Shown piece after piece: positions 11,558 through 23,143 of a DNA stretch of 64,000 bases. Origin of the DNA: Darksidea phi (Eukaryota; Ascomycota; Dothideomycetes; Pleosporales; Lentitheciaceae). The stretch spans positions 32,652 through 96,651 of the forward strand of contig JASJFT010000178.1 in NCBI GenBank assembly GCA_030770425.1. Direction: 5' to 3'. Numbering within the stretch: position 1 is the stretch's first letter; each line of letters starts with the position of its first letter. Position numbers and translations under genes: made by a program. Under the pieces are notes generated by a model that saw only the letters and a list, made by a program, of their open reading frames with translations, was not told the DNA's origin and ran no database searches.

Positions 11558-14481
11558 AAATTGATGTTCTTTTGTGTTAGCACAACATTTAGTGGGTTGG
11601 TCGTACATATATGTAGTCTCTTAATCCGGCCTGCCGGGAGCGTACGAGGCATTTATGTAAGCGCCAAGCTTTTGTGAGGTGCCCGTGGTGCCGTCCGTTC
11701 GTCTGCGGGCATCTCAACGCTCGAAGTTGCCGCTCACGCCCACAGTCATACCACCATAGCAGCCAGTTGCTATTCGTTCAATTGCTCTTCCAGATCGAAG
11801 TTGTGCAAACTCCAGCCCTCCCCCCCGCGGTTGACCCCCCCCGTTTCCACGCAACCTTCGCGTAATATCAACAACCCTCGATCATGCGCATGCTGTGCGG
11901 GGACATTTGCGCATGAGTATGTCCCTATCGAAGCTCTACTCGAGCATACCGCAAGTACCTTCTAGGCCGGACTTGAAAATGGTACCGAGCCCGACTCTAC
12001 CGTCGAATTCTGGCGCCTTTACTCGGACAAAACATTGCCGTCACACGTGGGCAGATAAGACGACGTACACATGAGAGGGTTCCATATATTCTATAGTCCG
12101 AGGAATTATGGCGTGTGCGAGCGCATTAGGGTCTGTGATGGTTTGTGACACTAGATGTCGCTGGATTCGCGTCCGTATCTCTACCTTTTTCGCAGCCTGC
12201 GTTGCACGGCTTTAGCGGGCGGCAAGAGGTTTGGGGGAAAGGGCGTGCCGGAAGCCCAGGGAATGCGAATGCGAGGGTAGAAGAATGATAGCAAACAGCC
12301 GGGTTCCACCTGTTGGTACAGATAAAGGTCCCGACTGCGCAGAAGACATCGAAACTGGCGCCACTCATAACTAATCGACTGCGATTTTACATCTTTATGT
12401 CTTCAATCAGAGGTCGTTCGGTTGGTGGTCGTCTTGGACGTTCGATCTTGCTTCGTTCATTGCCTCTATGAGGAATGCTCCCTTCTGCGGAACCAAACGA
12501 TCTGACCCATCAACCGAGCTCATACATCATCTCTTACTATTTGACGAACCAGGATGGAAGCCAGACCTAGAGACAAGCCTAGCGGCTGCAAAACAGGCTC
12601 ACACACCGCCCACAACCAGCGACTGATCCATCGACATGCTACCATACCAGGTAAACTACCCTTGACCATTTCCCAGCATAGTGTTAACGCCGTTAGTTCG
12701 TGCAGGCGACAACTATACTACGCCTTATCAGCAACCACCCAGGCAGCGACCTCGTCCCCTCGCCGACAGCCTTGCCCGTATCGAAACCACCGTCGGTCGT
12801 ATTCGAGACAACGTGAAGCAACTCGATGCGCAGGACGAAGACATTGAGGCACTATGAGGGGAGCAGGCGCCATTCGTTTCCTATTGGGAAGTTGTACCAC
12901 TTCATGCGTGCGTTGCTATTGTTGCTATAGCTGTACGTTGGCGGATGGTGGGTTCGAATTATGGACAACCTAGTGGTAGAAGGGGATGGGTGTAGTCAAA
13001 ATGCAATCTTTGCTTCCCTTCTCCACTGCGGGACAGCTATTGGTGTGCTATAGATGTACGGATAATCGGAAGCGGTATTCAAAGCCAGAGCGGCTTCATG
13101 TGAGCGCGTATTCAAATCCGGGGAGGGTGGAGGAATGGCTCAAGCTGGGGCTGAGAGCCAGTGTTCGTACGTGTCCCGACACAGTAGTGAGGAGTAAGCA
13201 GGTGTGATGGCTTGACTATTGTATCCTCCATACAATCGTTTCAACGCCAGCTTCGGAAGCGAAAGTCGTCCATAGACTCAGGCCCCTCCAACGCCACTAA
13301 AGCGCCTGCAGTCGATCTCAGCTCACCGCCAGTGCCTCTTACCCCAACCAAGAACCCGCCCAGCCAGTCCGATGTCATATCCAAACGAAAAGCCCTTTCT
13401 CTTCGTTAGCCCTTGACGTCTCGCTCGCGCAACCTGTCAAAGGTCCGACTCATCTGGCCGATAGCAACATAGTAGTAATTTTGCGGTTAGCTTCGGTCTG
13501 CGATGTTAACAAGGCTTAGTGTACAGCTGCGCGTTGCCATATACGTGGCGTTTGTTGTCGTATGCGGCACGACATACAACACTGTACCCCTCGTCATCAC
13601 CACAGTTGACACGCTCACATCCATCGGCGACATCCGAACACAGTACTTTTACTCTCACTATCACATTCCACAAGGTACTACCTGTCATTAGAGTGTTCGC
13701 CTACAATTCCTGCTCCGATGCCACTTCGTCGCATTGGCAAAGACTGCCCTGTCATGTGAAATCGCATTTCAAGCAATCAATGTCGCTTGCGTCTTCAGTC
13801 CAGGTGGGACTCAACCCTACTAAACCCCATAAATGCAACTGGTAATACCGCTGTGGCGATAATAGAAATACTTTTCTCCAATCGGCGTGAAAGAGCGGCA
13901 ACATTCCAAGTGCCGACTTTAACCAAGCAGTAAAGTTCTTCACCCCGCATCCATATCCTTGTATGCCATGGTCTGCATAGCGCATCGACATTAAAGGCTT
14001 GAGATCGCGAAACAATAATCTAAACAAAGTCACTCGCTGATTCGCTGCTCTACAAAACAATGCTCGGCAACCTCTATCGATCGACTATGAGATCCCGGCT
14101 CATTCTTAACGTAGCGTCAACTTGATGCAAAAGGTATCACAAATACCCCCATTGGTCTAGCTTGTCCTCTCACATGGTGCCACTTTATTACAATTGCACT
14201 CCATATCACACTCCCATGAGGTCATGGCTTCAAGCTTATGACGCTATGGCCTTTGCCGACTCTGATTCATTTGGAGATGATTGCACATGGGAGCAAATCG
14301 ATTTATGCAAGGGATAACCGGGCGAACAGCCTAGCTCGGGGTGGTGACGCCCATGCTGAACCTGGACGGGTGCTCTCTAATTTTCCCGTAATGGACGTTA
14401 GGGTATAAGAGATTGAATGACTCCCCATTTAATTCACTGAGGTGGGTCAACGACGATACACATTTCAGTTCACCATCCGCC
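11558..14481. other. Gene-poor spacer, 2.9 kb, with small unresolved coding-like pieces
   Basis: Two stretches look coding-like but give no family. A frame from ATG 12468 reads RSDPSTELIHHLLLFDEP and LETSLAAAKQAHTPPTTSD before a stop. After a plausible intron (about 12651-12706) another frame reads ARIETTVGRIRDNVKQLD, coiled-coil-like, ending near 12857. At 13230-13409 a frame reads RKRKSSIDSGPSNATKAP and VDLSSPPVPLTPTKNPP, with no canonical ATG. These may be gene remnants or a small unannotated gene. Confidence 0.3.
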
Positions 14482-16020
14482 ATGGTTCAGCTTTATCATT
14501 TCGTCTTCGCCCTTGCAGCACTCGCTTCAAGCGCGCACGCCCAGGCATGCGCAACAATCAGCCCTGCCTATGCTCCAACATGGGGTACTGGCTTCTCCGG
14601 CCGTGTCGTCATGAAAGGGTTGAGATCCCCTCGTGGTCTGATCTTCGATTCGTTGAATAACTTGCTAGTTGTTGAAGCTGGTGGCGCCGGAGTTCGCTAC
14701 GTGAAGCTCACGGATAACGGTGGGACTGATGTCTGCGTTGCGAGTTCCAAGCAGCTTATCAGCGAGAGAGGGGTGGGCAAAATCCCTCCCTGCTTGGGTG
14801 TGACGAGTCCCACTAACAGTTGCGAATTAGCTTAACCATGGGATCGATCTTTCTGCAGATGGCAAGACCCTTTTCGTTTCTTCAATGACGACTGTTTGGA
14901 GCTACCCATATGATGCTGCTGCCGGGACTGTGGGAACAAGGAAGACTCTCATCACAGGCATGAGCAACAGTGGCCACTCGACCCGCACTCTCCTCACTTC
15001 GAAGAAAAACCCCGACCTCCTAGTAGTATCGGTGGGCTCTAATGCCAACATCGACGCCGCAACGTCGCAGCAAAGTTCCGGACGCAGTCAGCTTCGAACC
15101 TTTAGCATCGCGAAGGTCAGCCAGGCGTCGGTCGCTTACACAACTGGAGAGATCTTGGGATGGGGGCTGAGGAACAGTGTCGGAGTAACCGAGAATCCGG
15201 TCTCTGGCGGTATTGTAAGTCACATGTTGTTATGTGTGCTTTTGTGGAAGCATAAGGTCTGACCTGTCTCAAGTGGTCCGTTGAAAACAGTGTCGACGAC
15301 ATGAGGAAGAACAATGTCGACATCCACAACACCAATCCCTGCGGTTCGTTATCCCTCCTTCCACCTCTGCATTGAACCCAGCATGACTCACACATCATTC
15401 ACAGAGGAGCTTAACTACCACGGTACTCTCAACGCCACCTCTTCCGAGCGTGGCGCCAATTACGGCTATCCCGAATGCTTTGCTGCATGGGACCCATCGG
15501 TCATTCCTAATAACCAAAACATCAAAGTTGGCACGCAGTTCGCGATCGGTACAGGCAACGATGCTACATGCGCACAGCGTATTCCGCCGAAACTGTGCTT
15601 TCCGAGCCATACTGCACCGTTGAGTGTTCGTTTCAACAGCAATAGCACTGCTGCTTATATTACTTTTCACGGCTCCTGGTACGTTTTAGTCGTTCTTCTC
15701 TTCCGTTTCGTCGCAGAACAAAATCCCCGGATATAGCCAATAGTTTCTGTGAAATTCTTATCATATTACTGATGATCACAAGGAATCGGAGCCCACCCGA
15801 CGGCTACCGTCTCAGCAAGATTAACATAAATCCCGCAACTGGGATGCCAACCGAACCTTCGACGTCGACTACAGCCGCTATCAACGTCATGAGTAATCCC
15901 AACAATGGAAACTGTCCTTCGAGATGCTTTCGTCCTGCTGATCTGGCTTTTGACGCCAAGGGAAGGCTCTTCATGACTAGTGATTCTTCAAATGAGGTTT
16001 GGGTAATCGGTGGGACATAG
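14482..16020 (+). CDS. Secreted quinoprotein sugar (sorbosone/pyranose) dehydrogenase
   Basis: Five exons (14482-14772, 14831-15214, 15274-15343, 15405-15678, 15783-16020) give 418 residues. A signal peptide (MVQLYHFVFALAALASSAHA) precedes a six-bladed beta-propeller of the soluble glucose/sorbosone dehydrogenase family. Diagnostic pieces in order are GLRSPRGLIFDSLNNLLVVE, LNHGIDLSADGKTLFVSS, GWGLRNSVGV, ERGANYGYPECFAAWD, FHGSWNRSPPDGYRL and RPADLAFDAKGRLFMTSD. Fungal relatives (CAZy AA12) are PQQ-dependent pyranose dehydrogenases that can feed electrons to lytic polysaccharide monooxygenases. Cofactor and substrate are inference here. No cytochrome or CBM1 module is attached. It stands alone between long spacers. 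Confidence 0.87.
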
Positions 16021-18917
16021 GCAACTTGTCAGACTTGTGGAAAGAGTTAGTATCATACAAACCTGCTGGGTTTTAGTTCGACTATAGCATTGATGAGATG
16101 GGTTGAACAGAAGTTGCAATACATGCGTTATGTATTTGACTAAGGCTCCGTACTCTCTCACTGCACAAGCAGTCGGCGCGGTCGCTAACTTGCCCTCTTG
16201 AACTAGATTTTAGCTAGAGGACTACTCCGACTCGTTCATCTAAACAAGCCCTACGAGACTTAATATTAGACATGTCATCACGCATTGAAACCGGCCATCC
16301 GCTAAGGCCCTGACGCTACGTCAGACTTCTCGGAAACATTCGACATGAGCGGAGCATCTGTTAAGAGCTTTCGGTGCGCGGGCGATGGGATCTGTTATTA
16401 TAAGATAGAGACAGCATGTGCTTAATTGGAAAGACGATATGTTACAAAAATTCAGAGAGCAGCGCAAATTTCTACCCTCTGATCCTAGATGGCGCGCGCA
16501 CAAACGCGTTTCAAGCGTGCAAAGTGCGGAAGGCTACCAGCCCAGCATTTTCTGTACTGGGTTGCCATGACGAGATGAGCCAAAATTATATTGAGGGCAT
16601 GAGCTTGAAGATTTCACTGCGAATATGTTGCCGTGAAATTGAATGGCTTACGTATGTGCAGATCCTTCCCACCTCCTCAACAGGTTACTCCATAGCTTCG
16701 CGCAGCTGTTCAAGGTTAGGACATCCATGCTTGTAAACCTCCCGCTTTCTTTAGGCCACGACTTCCGTGTCATGCTCCGGACCTACCGCGGCGTATGGTT
16801 CACGTAAAGAGTTTCTATCCAGGTAATTATGCACTAAAGCTACTTTCAGCACAGCCTGTGTAAGGAGACGAGCACCTAATTAAAAGTGACCCGAGGCTAG
16901 CAATATGTAGGCTGGTGCATTCTGAGACGTCTGCATGCTCGAACGAGTGCATTTGCAGACTTATATTTGAGTAAGTAGAAGAAGATCTGCGCAGGTAGGA
17001 GGCTGCATAACTGAATGTACCTAGAGTAGCAATGAGAAAGAATTGAAGGAGTGTGAATAAACAAGGTGATGGTGCTACTATGAAGGAGCCGAGTGTATGG
17101 GAGGGTAAAGCAGGTAGGGTGATTATAGTCTCTTGAGTGAGTAGCGCGATCATATACCACCACAGTAAAAGACTTACTGCTTTTTCGAGGGATAGTAACT
17201 GTCAAAGTCTCCCGGAAAATTTAATATTTTGCACAGCACTAGATAGCTTACCACAATAAAACAATGAGAGAACATAAGTTTAAGCATTTTCGTCATTTCT
17301 ACTGTTGACACTTTCACTTGTAAGATGTATCCAGACATGTGTTACCGCACGCGCGCTACAGACTTATGTCAGAGCACTGTGCATCAATTTGCATAACTGC
17401 AATTCAAGCCTTTCGATCAATGCAGCGAAATGTGTGCGGCGTTTTCGGCAAGTCACTGCGACTCTCAAACAGTCGTCACCGACCTGACAACAACCTTCTC
17501 TTCCATCGATGCTTCTGCTCCCACCCCCGCGCTCGCTCGCCAAAGATGGCACCGTATAGAAAAAGAGCTTTATCTATACATAACACAACAGAGTACATGG
17601 CTCCACATAGCACACGAGGAAGAGGAAGACCCTAGTGCCGACAACCTAGTGGTCACAGATACAAGCGTCGGCGAGTTGCCTCTGGCGGTGACTCCTGGGA
17701 GAGCCGGCCATACGGCATATGGTTGTGAAGAGACAGGTGCACCGGTGGCACGCACAATGCTGTGATGGGCGTGGACGTTCTCTTTGGTGTGGACGCAGTT
17801 GACCCGCGATCGGGATGGTTTCTCACTTCGTCGCCACTCCATCTGAACGTTCAGCCGGATGTTCTAGTCGCGAGGCTTACCGTACGGCATAGCAAGATCA
17901 GGCCGAGGGAAGATCCAGATAATCCGTATCCGCAGCTGGTACTAAGGATTAGAGCGGATGGCACATTCAAGATTGTCAGATCTCCGACGCTCACATGGTC
18001 ACGAGATTGAATTCCCACTTCTACAAAAGCGTTGGTTGAAGATAGTGTTGCAGCGATAGCATGCGGACACGACCACGTCAACGATTATTGCGGCTTGCTG
18101 CCGCGAGACGGTAGTATCACGTCTCACTCGCAGCTCGGTCCCTGGCTGTGCCATAGCGGCTGTAGCGGATTCGGGGCGTACAACTCGTACGGCGGAAAAA
18201 TGTATCACCGGCGTACGCGGATTTGGAAATTATATACAAGACGTGGGAGTTAGAAACTTGGAAACGGGTCGAGTATAGGGCAGAAGGAGTGGATGAGGTA
18301 GTTCTTGTAGAAAAGGGTGCTGTAGTCATTCCAACACACGGGACATAATTTAGGACCAGGATTTAAGAGAGACTCCTCAAACTTACGTTCTTTTCGACGT
18401 GAACTATTCAATTATGGCGTGTATAGGAATATGACATCAGTACTGGTCTTCAGATATGTACAGTTTCGTTAGATATCACTACTATAATAGCATAGTTGCG
18501 CAATGCAGCTTTCCTCCTTGAAAGAAAAAAAAAAAAAAAAAAAAAGGTTGGCCGACGTCAAGCGTTCCACTCTTTTCATGTGAAGTTGAAATTTCAGTGC
18601 TGGTCTTCAGGATAATGACCAACGGAACACCAGAGCACCAGTCTACGAAGTACAGAAGGAGCTTTAAGACATGGTTGCGGAGCCTTTCGCGTATCACTGA
18701 GACCAGAAATATATGGACTCGCTACACGGCATCCCGTCGCCCTATCACGCGTCTCGTTAAGCGCCGACAACCTTGCACATTCAGCACGGCGCAGCGCATG
18801 CGCAAACATGAGGCAGCGGCCAGAAGCCTGCAAAAATGAGACACAGCAAGACCGCCATCTGCCTAGTAGGCAGCACGAACCTGCACTCGCGACTTCCATC
18901 CGATATGTCGCCCAAGA
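16021..18917. other. Gene-poor spacer, 2.9 kb, with an unresolved open region
   Basis: A plus-strand region at about 17430-18010 contains two adjacent protein-like frames. One has RQRWHRIEKELYLYITQQS and ADNLVVTDTSVGELP and ends at 17765. The other has DVLFGVDAVDPRSGWFLTS and RPREDPDNPYPQLVLRI and ends at 18010. They could be exons of a small hypothetical gene or a relic; no family is recognised. A poly-A run lies at about 18524-18545. The rest of the spacer shows nothing. Confidence 0.3.
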
Positions 18918-21077
18918 ATGCTCGTACCGCCGATCCTGTTCTTCGCAACCGCTGTCACCGCCCTACCCTTTCAAAACGCGACCACTCCTGAGAAAGTAGG
19001 CTGGACATCCGGACCCCAAGTCCGCGGCACATTCGACCTCCTCCTCTCGTGCTTAACCACACTTTTCCTCTGCGCTTGGACGGCATACCATCCCAACGTT
19101 GTCACAAATACGGGCGAATGGAGGAAATTAGCCAAAAGGGTGCTGTGGATGGGGATTGCTGTATTGGTGCCCGAAGTAGTGCTCTGGTGTGCGTGGGAGC
19201 AGTGGTGGACGAGTCGACGGTTGGTGCAAGTAGTCGATGCTTTGGGACAGAAGGCTTTCGATGGTGTAGGTGGAGACGTTGTGGCGTGGGGCGACGAGGG
19301 GAATACTCAGGAAGACTGTATGGGGTGTAGAGTCAGTGGACAGGGGAGAGGTTCTGGCGATTACGGACTTGAACGCCTCTTCTCTGAAACCAGCACTGGC
19401 TATGAAAGACCGTCGACCGCAATCGAGGACCTGCAGAAGACCTCACCCTCCAAACTCGGTCGTTCCTATATGCCCAGATTTCGCTTCAGGAAGAACAAAG
19501 CCAACAACAAACAGGACACTGAAGTTCCACAAAAAACTCCAATCTGGACAAAAGAAGAAGCTTTCTTTGCCCTATCTGGCGGCTATGCAGTCTCCTCCTC
19601 CTCCTTCCACCCCTCTTCGCACCTAACCCTAACACCAACCGCACTCATCTTTTTAGCTCGCCTCGGTCTCCTACCAAACACGCCTCGCATGACCATCTCC
19701 GATAAATCCAAAGCCGACTACGTCGCCAAGATTCTCGTGTGCATACAAGCCGGCTGGTTCCTATTACAATGCGTCGCAAGACTGGCCAAAGGGCTGCCGC
19801 TGACGTTGCTGGAGCTACATGTGCTGGCGCATGTGGGCTGTACGTTTGTCATGTATGTGCTGTGGATCGAGAAGCCGTATGATGTGGGAGCGCCGGTGCT
19901 AGTGGAGGATGAGAGGGTGAGGGATTTGGTGGCATTTTGGGCGGTGGATGATGGATCGGTAGGTTCTCCCTGTTCTACTTATCTACATCATATCGACTTA
20001 TTCGGAAGGCAGTATGGTTAACATGCATACTAGGCATCCTCTGAGCCCGAACATGTTGGGGATAAATATGAATGCGCAATAGATGCGATGATAAGCCTGG
20101 AGCAGGTACAGACAGCACATCGAAACGCACAAGCGCACTCCACGTCGCGATCTCGCTATGGGAGTATGATCAAGAACTACATGCGGAACAATCTAGAGGA
20201 GATACGAATTTTCGGAAACACAAAACGCATCAATTCTGAACGAGATGCTCCAGAACCGGCGACAAGCAAACAACTTACCCACCTAGCCTACGCAAACGCC
20301 GCGCTCTCCTACCTGAAATCCCGCCAAACGCACTTCACCTACGTCTCCAAAAACCCGCCAATGTCCACCTGCAGCTCTACCTCTAGCTCCACCTCCAACC
20401 ACAACCCTCTACGCACACCAGCTATCCGCCTTCCAGTCCCGCACGTTGTTCCTGTCCGTAGCAACCTCCTCATCGACGGCCTGCCTAGCATCCGACGTGA
20501 CGACCTCCGCGGCACGCAAGTCACTAAGGCCGCTGAAACGTACGCGATCTTGAGTGCGCTATACGGAGGTCTGCACCTCGCAGGTTGGGGCTTTAAGTTT
20601 ACGAGCGAGATTGAGCGGTGGTGCTGGCGGAGTAGCGGGTTGGCCATGGTCGCTGCGCCCTTGGGCACTGTAATGATTGTTTGGAGTTTGAGCGCGCATG
20701 AGTGGACTTATAGGACGCTGCGAAAACGTGGTCCTGCTCCTTCAGTGTGTAAATCTGATGGTGGTGAAGGTGACGACGGCGCGTCCATGACACCACAGTT
20801 GCCTTCTTCGACACATGCACGACCACCGCACCCCTCCAAATCGACATCCTTCCTCACACATCTCAATGTGTTCTTCGGTCGTGCTTGCCGTCACATCCTT
20901 TCAACTGCTATCTCTTTTATCATGTATCCTAGCTTGATGGCCGCGGGACTCGGCTGGACACTCTATCCTTTCGCAAGATTGTACGTTCTTGTAGAGGTCT
21001 TTGCTGCATTGCGAGCCTCAGATCCAGATGTTTATAAGACAGTCGAGTGGGCAGATTGGATTCCGCATTTTGGATGA
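18918..21077 (+). CDS. Multi-pass integral membrane protein of unknown function
   Basis: Two exons (18918-19958, 20034-21077) joined by a phase-0 intron give 694 residues. An N-terminal hydrophobic leader (MLVPPILFFATAVTALP) is followed by the membrane segments FDLLLSCLTTLFLCAWTAY and VLWMGIAVLVPEVVLWC. A polar loop of about 150 residues comes next, then ILVCIQAGWFLLQCVARL and ELHVLAHVGCTFVMYVLW. After a second polar loop the C-terminal hydrophobic segments are AILSALYGGLHLAGWGF, LAMVAAPLGTVMIVWSL and AISFIMYPSLMAAGLGW. The architecture, with W-rich segments and an IEKPYDV-type motif, recurs in uncharacterised ascomycete proteins. I do not recognise a biochemical function. Topology is estimated by eye. 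Confidence 0.75.
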
Positions 21078-21214
21078 GCATCGCTAGTAATTACAGTATT
21101 AGAGCATAAGTCTGTGTACGCTGGTCTCTTATACTCATCAAAAAAGACATCTAAGAGCTATGTCGTTCTTCTATGTACTATGTATCCTGACAGCCTTCAA
21201 CAGGTTTGTTTTGG

Positions 21215-21400
21215 ATTTGCAAGGGGGGAGTCACTTTTATAAGGTCCACACGAAACACAGTAGGAGTTTGTACACAGTAGAGATGCTACACACCTTATCG
21301 AATGAGTAGCAGCCATCACGTCGTCAAACACGCGGAATAACCCAAAAAGGTGACAAAAAGGCATTTCGTCCCGAATACCTTGAAATGCAAAAACACCCAC
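21215..21400. repeat. Dispersed repeat, copy B
   Basis: The left part (21240-21290) matches 47015-47075, sharing CACAGTAGGAGTTTGTACAC and AGTAGAG. The right part (21298-21395) matches copy A (complement) and copy C. So B joins two pieces that are split or degraded elsewhere, and may approximate the longest surviving element. No coding capacity is seen. Confidence 0.65.
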
Positions 21401-21518
21401 ACCTTATACACGATAATAGAGCTGTAGGGCCGTACACAATAAGACCGACGAAGCCTTCAATAGAGAATACAGGTTAATGAATGAGGATCCAAGGGAAGAA
21501 ATGCGTATGAAAAGACGA

Positions 21519-22391
21519 TCAGTTGCGTCTGCTGCTCTTGGTACCGTTCCGACTCGGCCTCTCCTCCCTACGCGAGCGGTGTGTATCCTCTCGCGGGAGA
21601 CCCATCTCCTCATCCGGGACTCTTTCCCTCCTGCCTGAATACGCATGTTGTGGCTTGCGTAGATTGTCATGGCGGTCATCAAACGTGCCACGACGTTCAT
21701 CCTCTTCATCGGAGAATTCCTCATACACGGTTGCTGGTGCTGGGGGGTTCTTCATATCCTTCTCAGCAAGAGTAAGCCTCTTGGGCTTATACTTCTTATC
21801 CAGGTGCTTCTCTAGCAACCGAACGTTCTTGCCATTGCACTTGACAGCAGCATCTGCTAAATCTCCAATAAATGGAACAAGACCCACTAAGAAGTCGATA
21901 GCGATGTTAATGAGCATCAAGGCGAGGACGTTGAATGGGAGATTGCCTTCCACCTTCCACATGGAGTATACCAATTTTGCGGAAAATGCTACATCTGCGC
22001 CGTCGCCAAGGACAGGAATGAGACCGATGACGGAAGACCAGCCAAAGCGAATGCCGGCGAAGCTGAAGAGGGCGAAGTCGAGACGGTAGGCGGTCTTGCG
22101 GGCGCGGGCGAGGATGTTGGCGTCGTGCTCGGGAATGTAAGCGGGTATTTGCTTCTTGACCTTCTTCTTTTTGCCCGGCTTCGTAGGGTGTTCGATCATT
22201 TCGTAGTAGGGATCCTGTAGGTGTATGTCAGTACTAGTCTGGTAGATGATAGGGTGGAAAGGGGTTAAATCATAAGAGATTAGGAGTGTACTTACATATT
22301 GCGAGTCGGTGCCCTTCGACTTAGTCTTATACTTTTCCATCTCGCCCGACAGCATCTTCTTCGCCGCGTACTTTGCTATAGCGGACGTCAT
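21519..22391 (-). CDS. DUF4112-type membrane protein with charged tail
   Basis: Two exons (22391-22296, 22214-21519) give 263 residues. The N-terminal part is Lys-rich. The DUF4112 core reads FALFSFAGIRFGWSSVIGLI, PVLGDGADVAFSAKLVYSMW, LALMLINIAIDFLVGLVPF and IGDLADAAVKCNGKNVRLLE. The two GDxAD-like repeats and paired hydrophobic stretches are typical of this family. The tail from about residue 185 is highly charged (EEFSDEEDERR, then Arg/Glu repeats). The function is unknown; fungal homologs are annotated only as membrane-associated. It is divergent from DCP2 across a 752-bp spacer. Confidence 0.85.
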   Translation of the reverse strand: MTSAIAKYAAKKMLSGEMEKYKTKSKGTDSQYVSTLLISYDLTPFHPIIYQTSTDIHLQDPYYEMIEHPTKPGKKKKVKKQIPAYIPEHDANILARARKTAYRLDFALFSFAGIRFGWSSVIGLIPVLGDGADVAFSAKLVYSMWKVEGNLPFNVLALMLINIAIDFLVGLVPFIGDLADAAVKCNGKNVRLLEKHLDKKYKPKRLTLAEKDMKNPPAPATVYEEFSDEEDERRGTFDDRHDNLRKPQHAYSGRRERVPDEEMGLPREDTHRSRREERPSRNGTKSSRRN

Positions 22392-23143
22392 GGTTGCGGT
22401 GTTTTATCGTCTCTTGTGGGACGCGATGCGAAATGGAGGAACAGTTATAATGATTGTAAACAAGACAGTCGCCCCGGCCTTATAAGTCTTTCGTCCCAGA
22501 CAAGTTTTTGACAGGGTGGGATGTTGCGCGGCTGTCTCAACGGCGGCTGCTGGCGTGGTTGGTGGACGGCTCTTCTCCCAAAACCGTCTGAAACGGGCGC
22601 GTCGCCGCTATGTATAGCGGACGAGAGTGATTGCGATTGCGATTGCGATCAAACAAAATTAACAGCGTAGCGTCAAGAGCGCGAAGGAACAACAAGAAGA
22701 CAAGACGCGGCGGGCGCCTCCATTATGTAGGGGCGAGCCATTGCTGGTGCGCTGGTTGGCAATTACCAGGTCGTTGCCTTGGTCTGGAGACAGCTGCGAT
22801 GGGACGTCATGAGCCCCGTCTTTTTTTTCTCGGCTAGCTGTGGCTGTCTGTGGCTGTACGCACCGCCACACTTTTATCCATCGCTGTTGCCGAACGTCCA
22901 ACCACCTTTACTCGCGACCTCACCCCGCTGATTCTACGCGACAACACGTGCGCATTCTTCCACATTCTTTGCCCGGCTGTGCCTATTGCGCGAAGATCCA
23001 CGCAGTCCAGGCCTCTCACATACTCACACACTCACGCACGCATCAACCTCGCTCTCGTGCGCTCCACCACGCGCAACAGCTCCCCACGCCTCACTTAGCT
23101 GTCCACGGCATGCTGCCTGACACTGACACCGGCCAACCTCAAC
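22392..23143. promoter_or_regulatory. Shared upstream region of DUF4112 gene and DCP2
   Basis: The genes on either side diverge, so this 752-bp region must carry both promoters. It contains a short GATTGC hexamer repeat at about 22629-22650. CT-rich stretches lie before DCP2. No specific factor site is claimed. Confidence 0.5.

Noticed and set aside
12940..12975. GGTTCGAAT element resembling a tRNA T-loop
   Set aside because: No acceptor stem, D-arm or anticodon arm could be paired around it.
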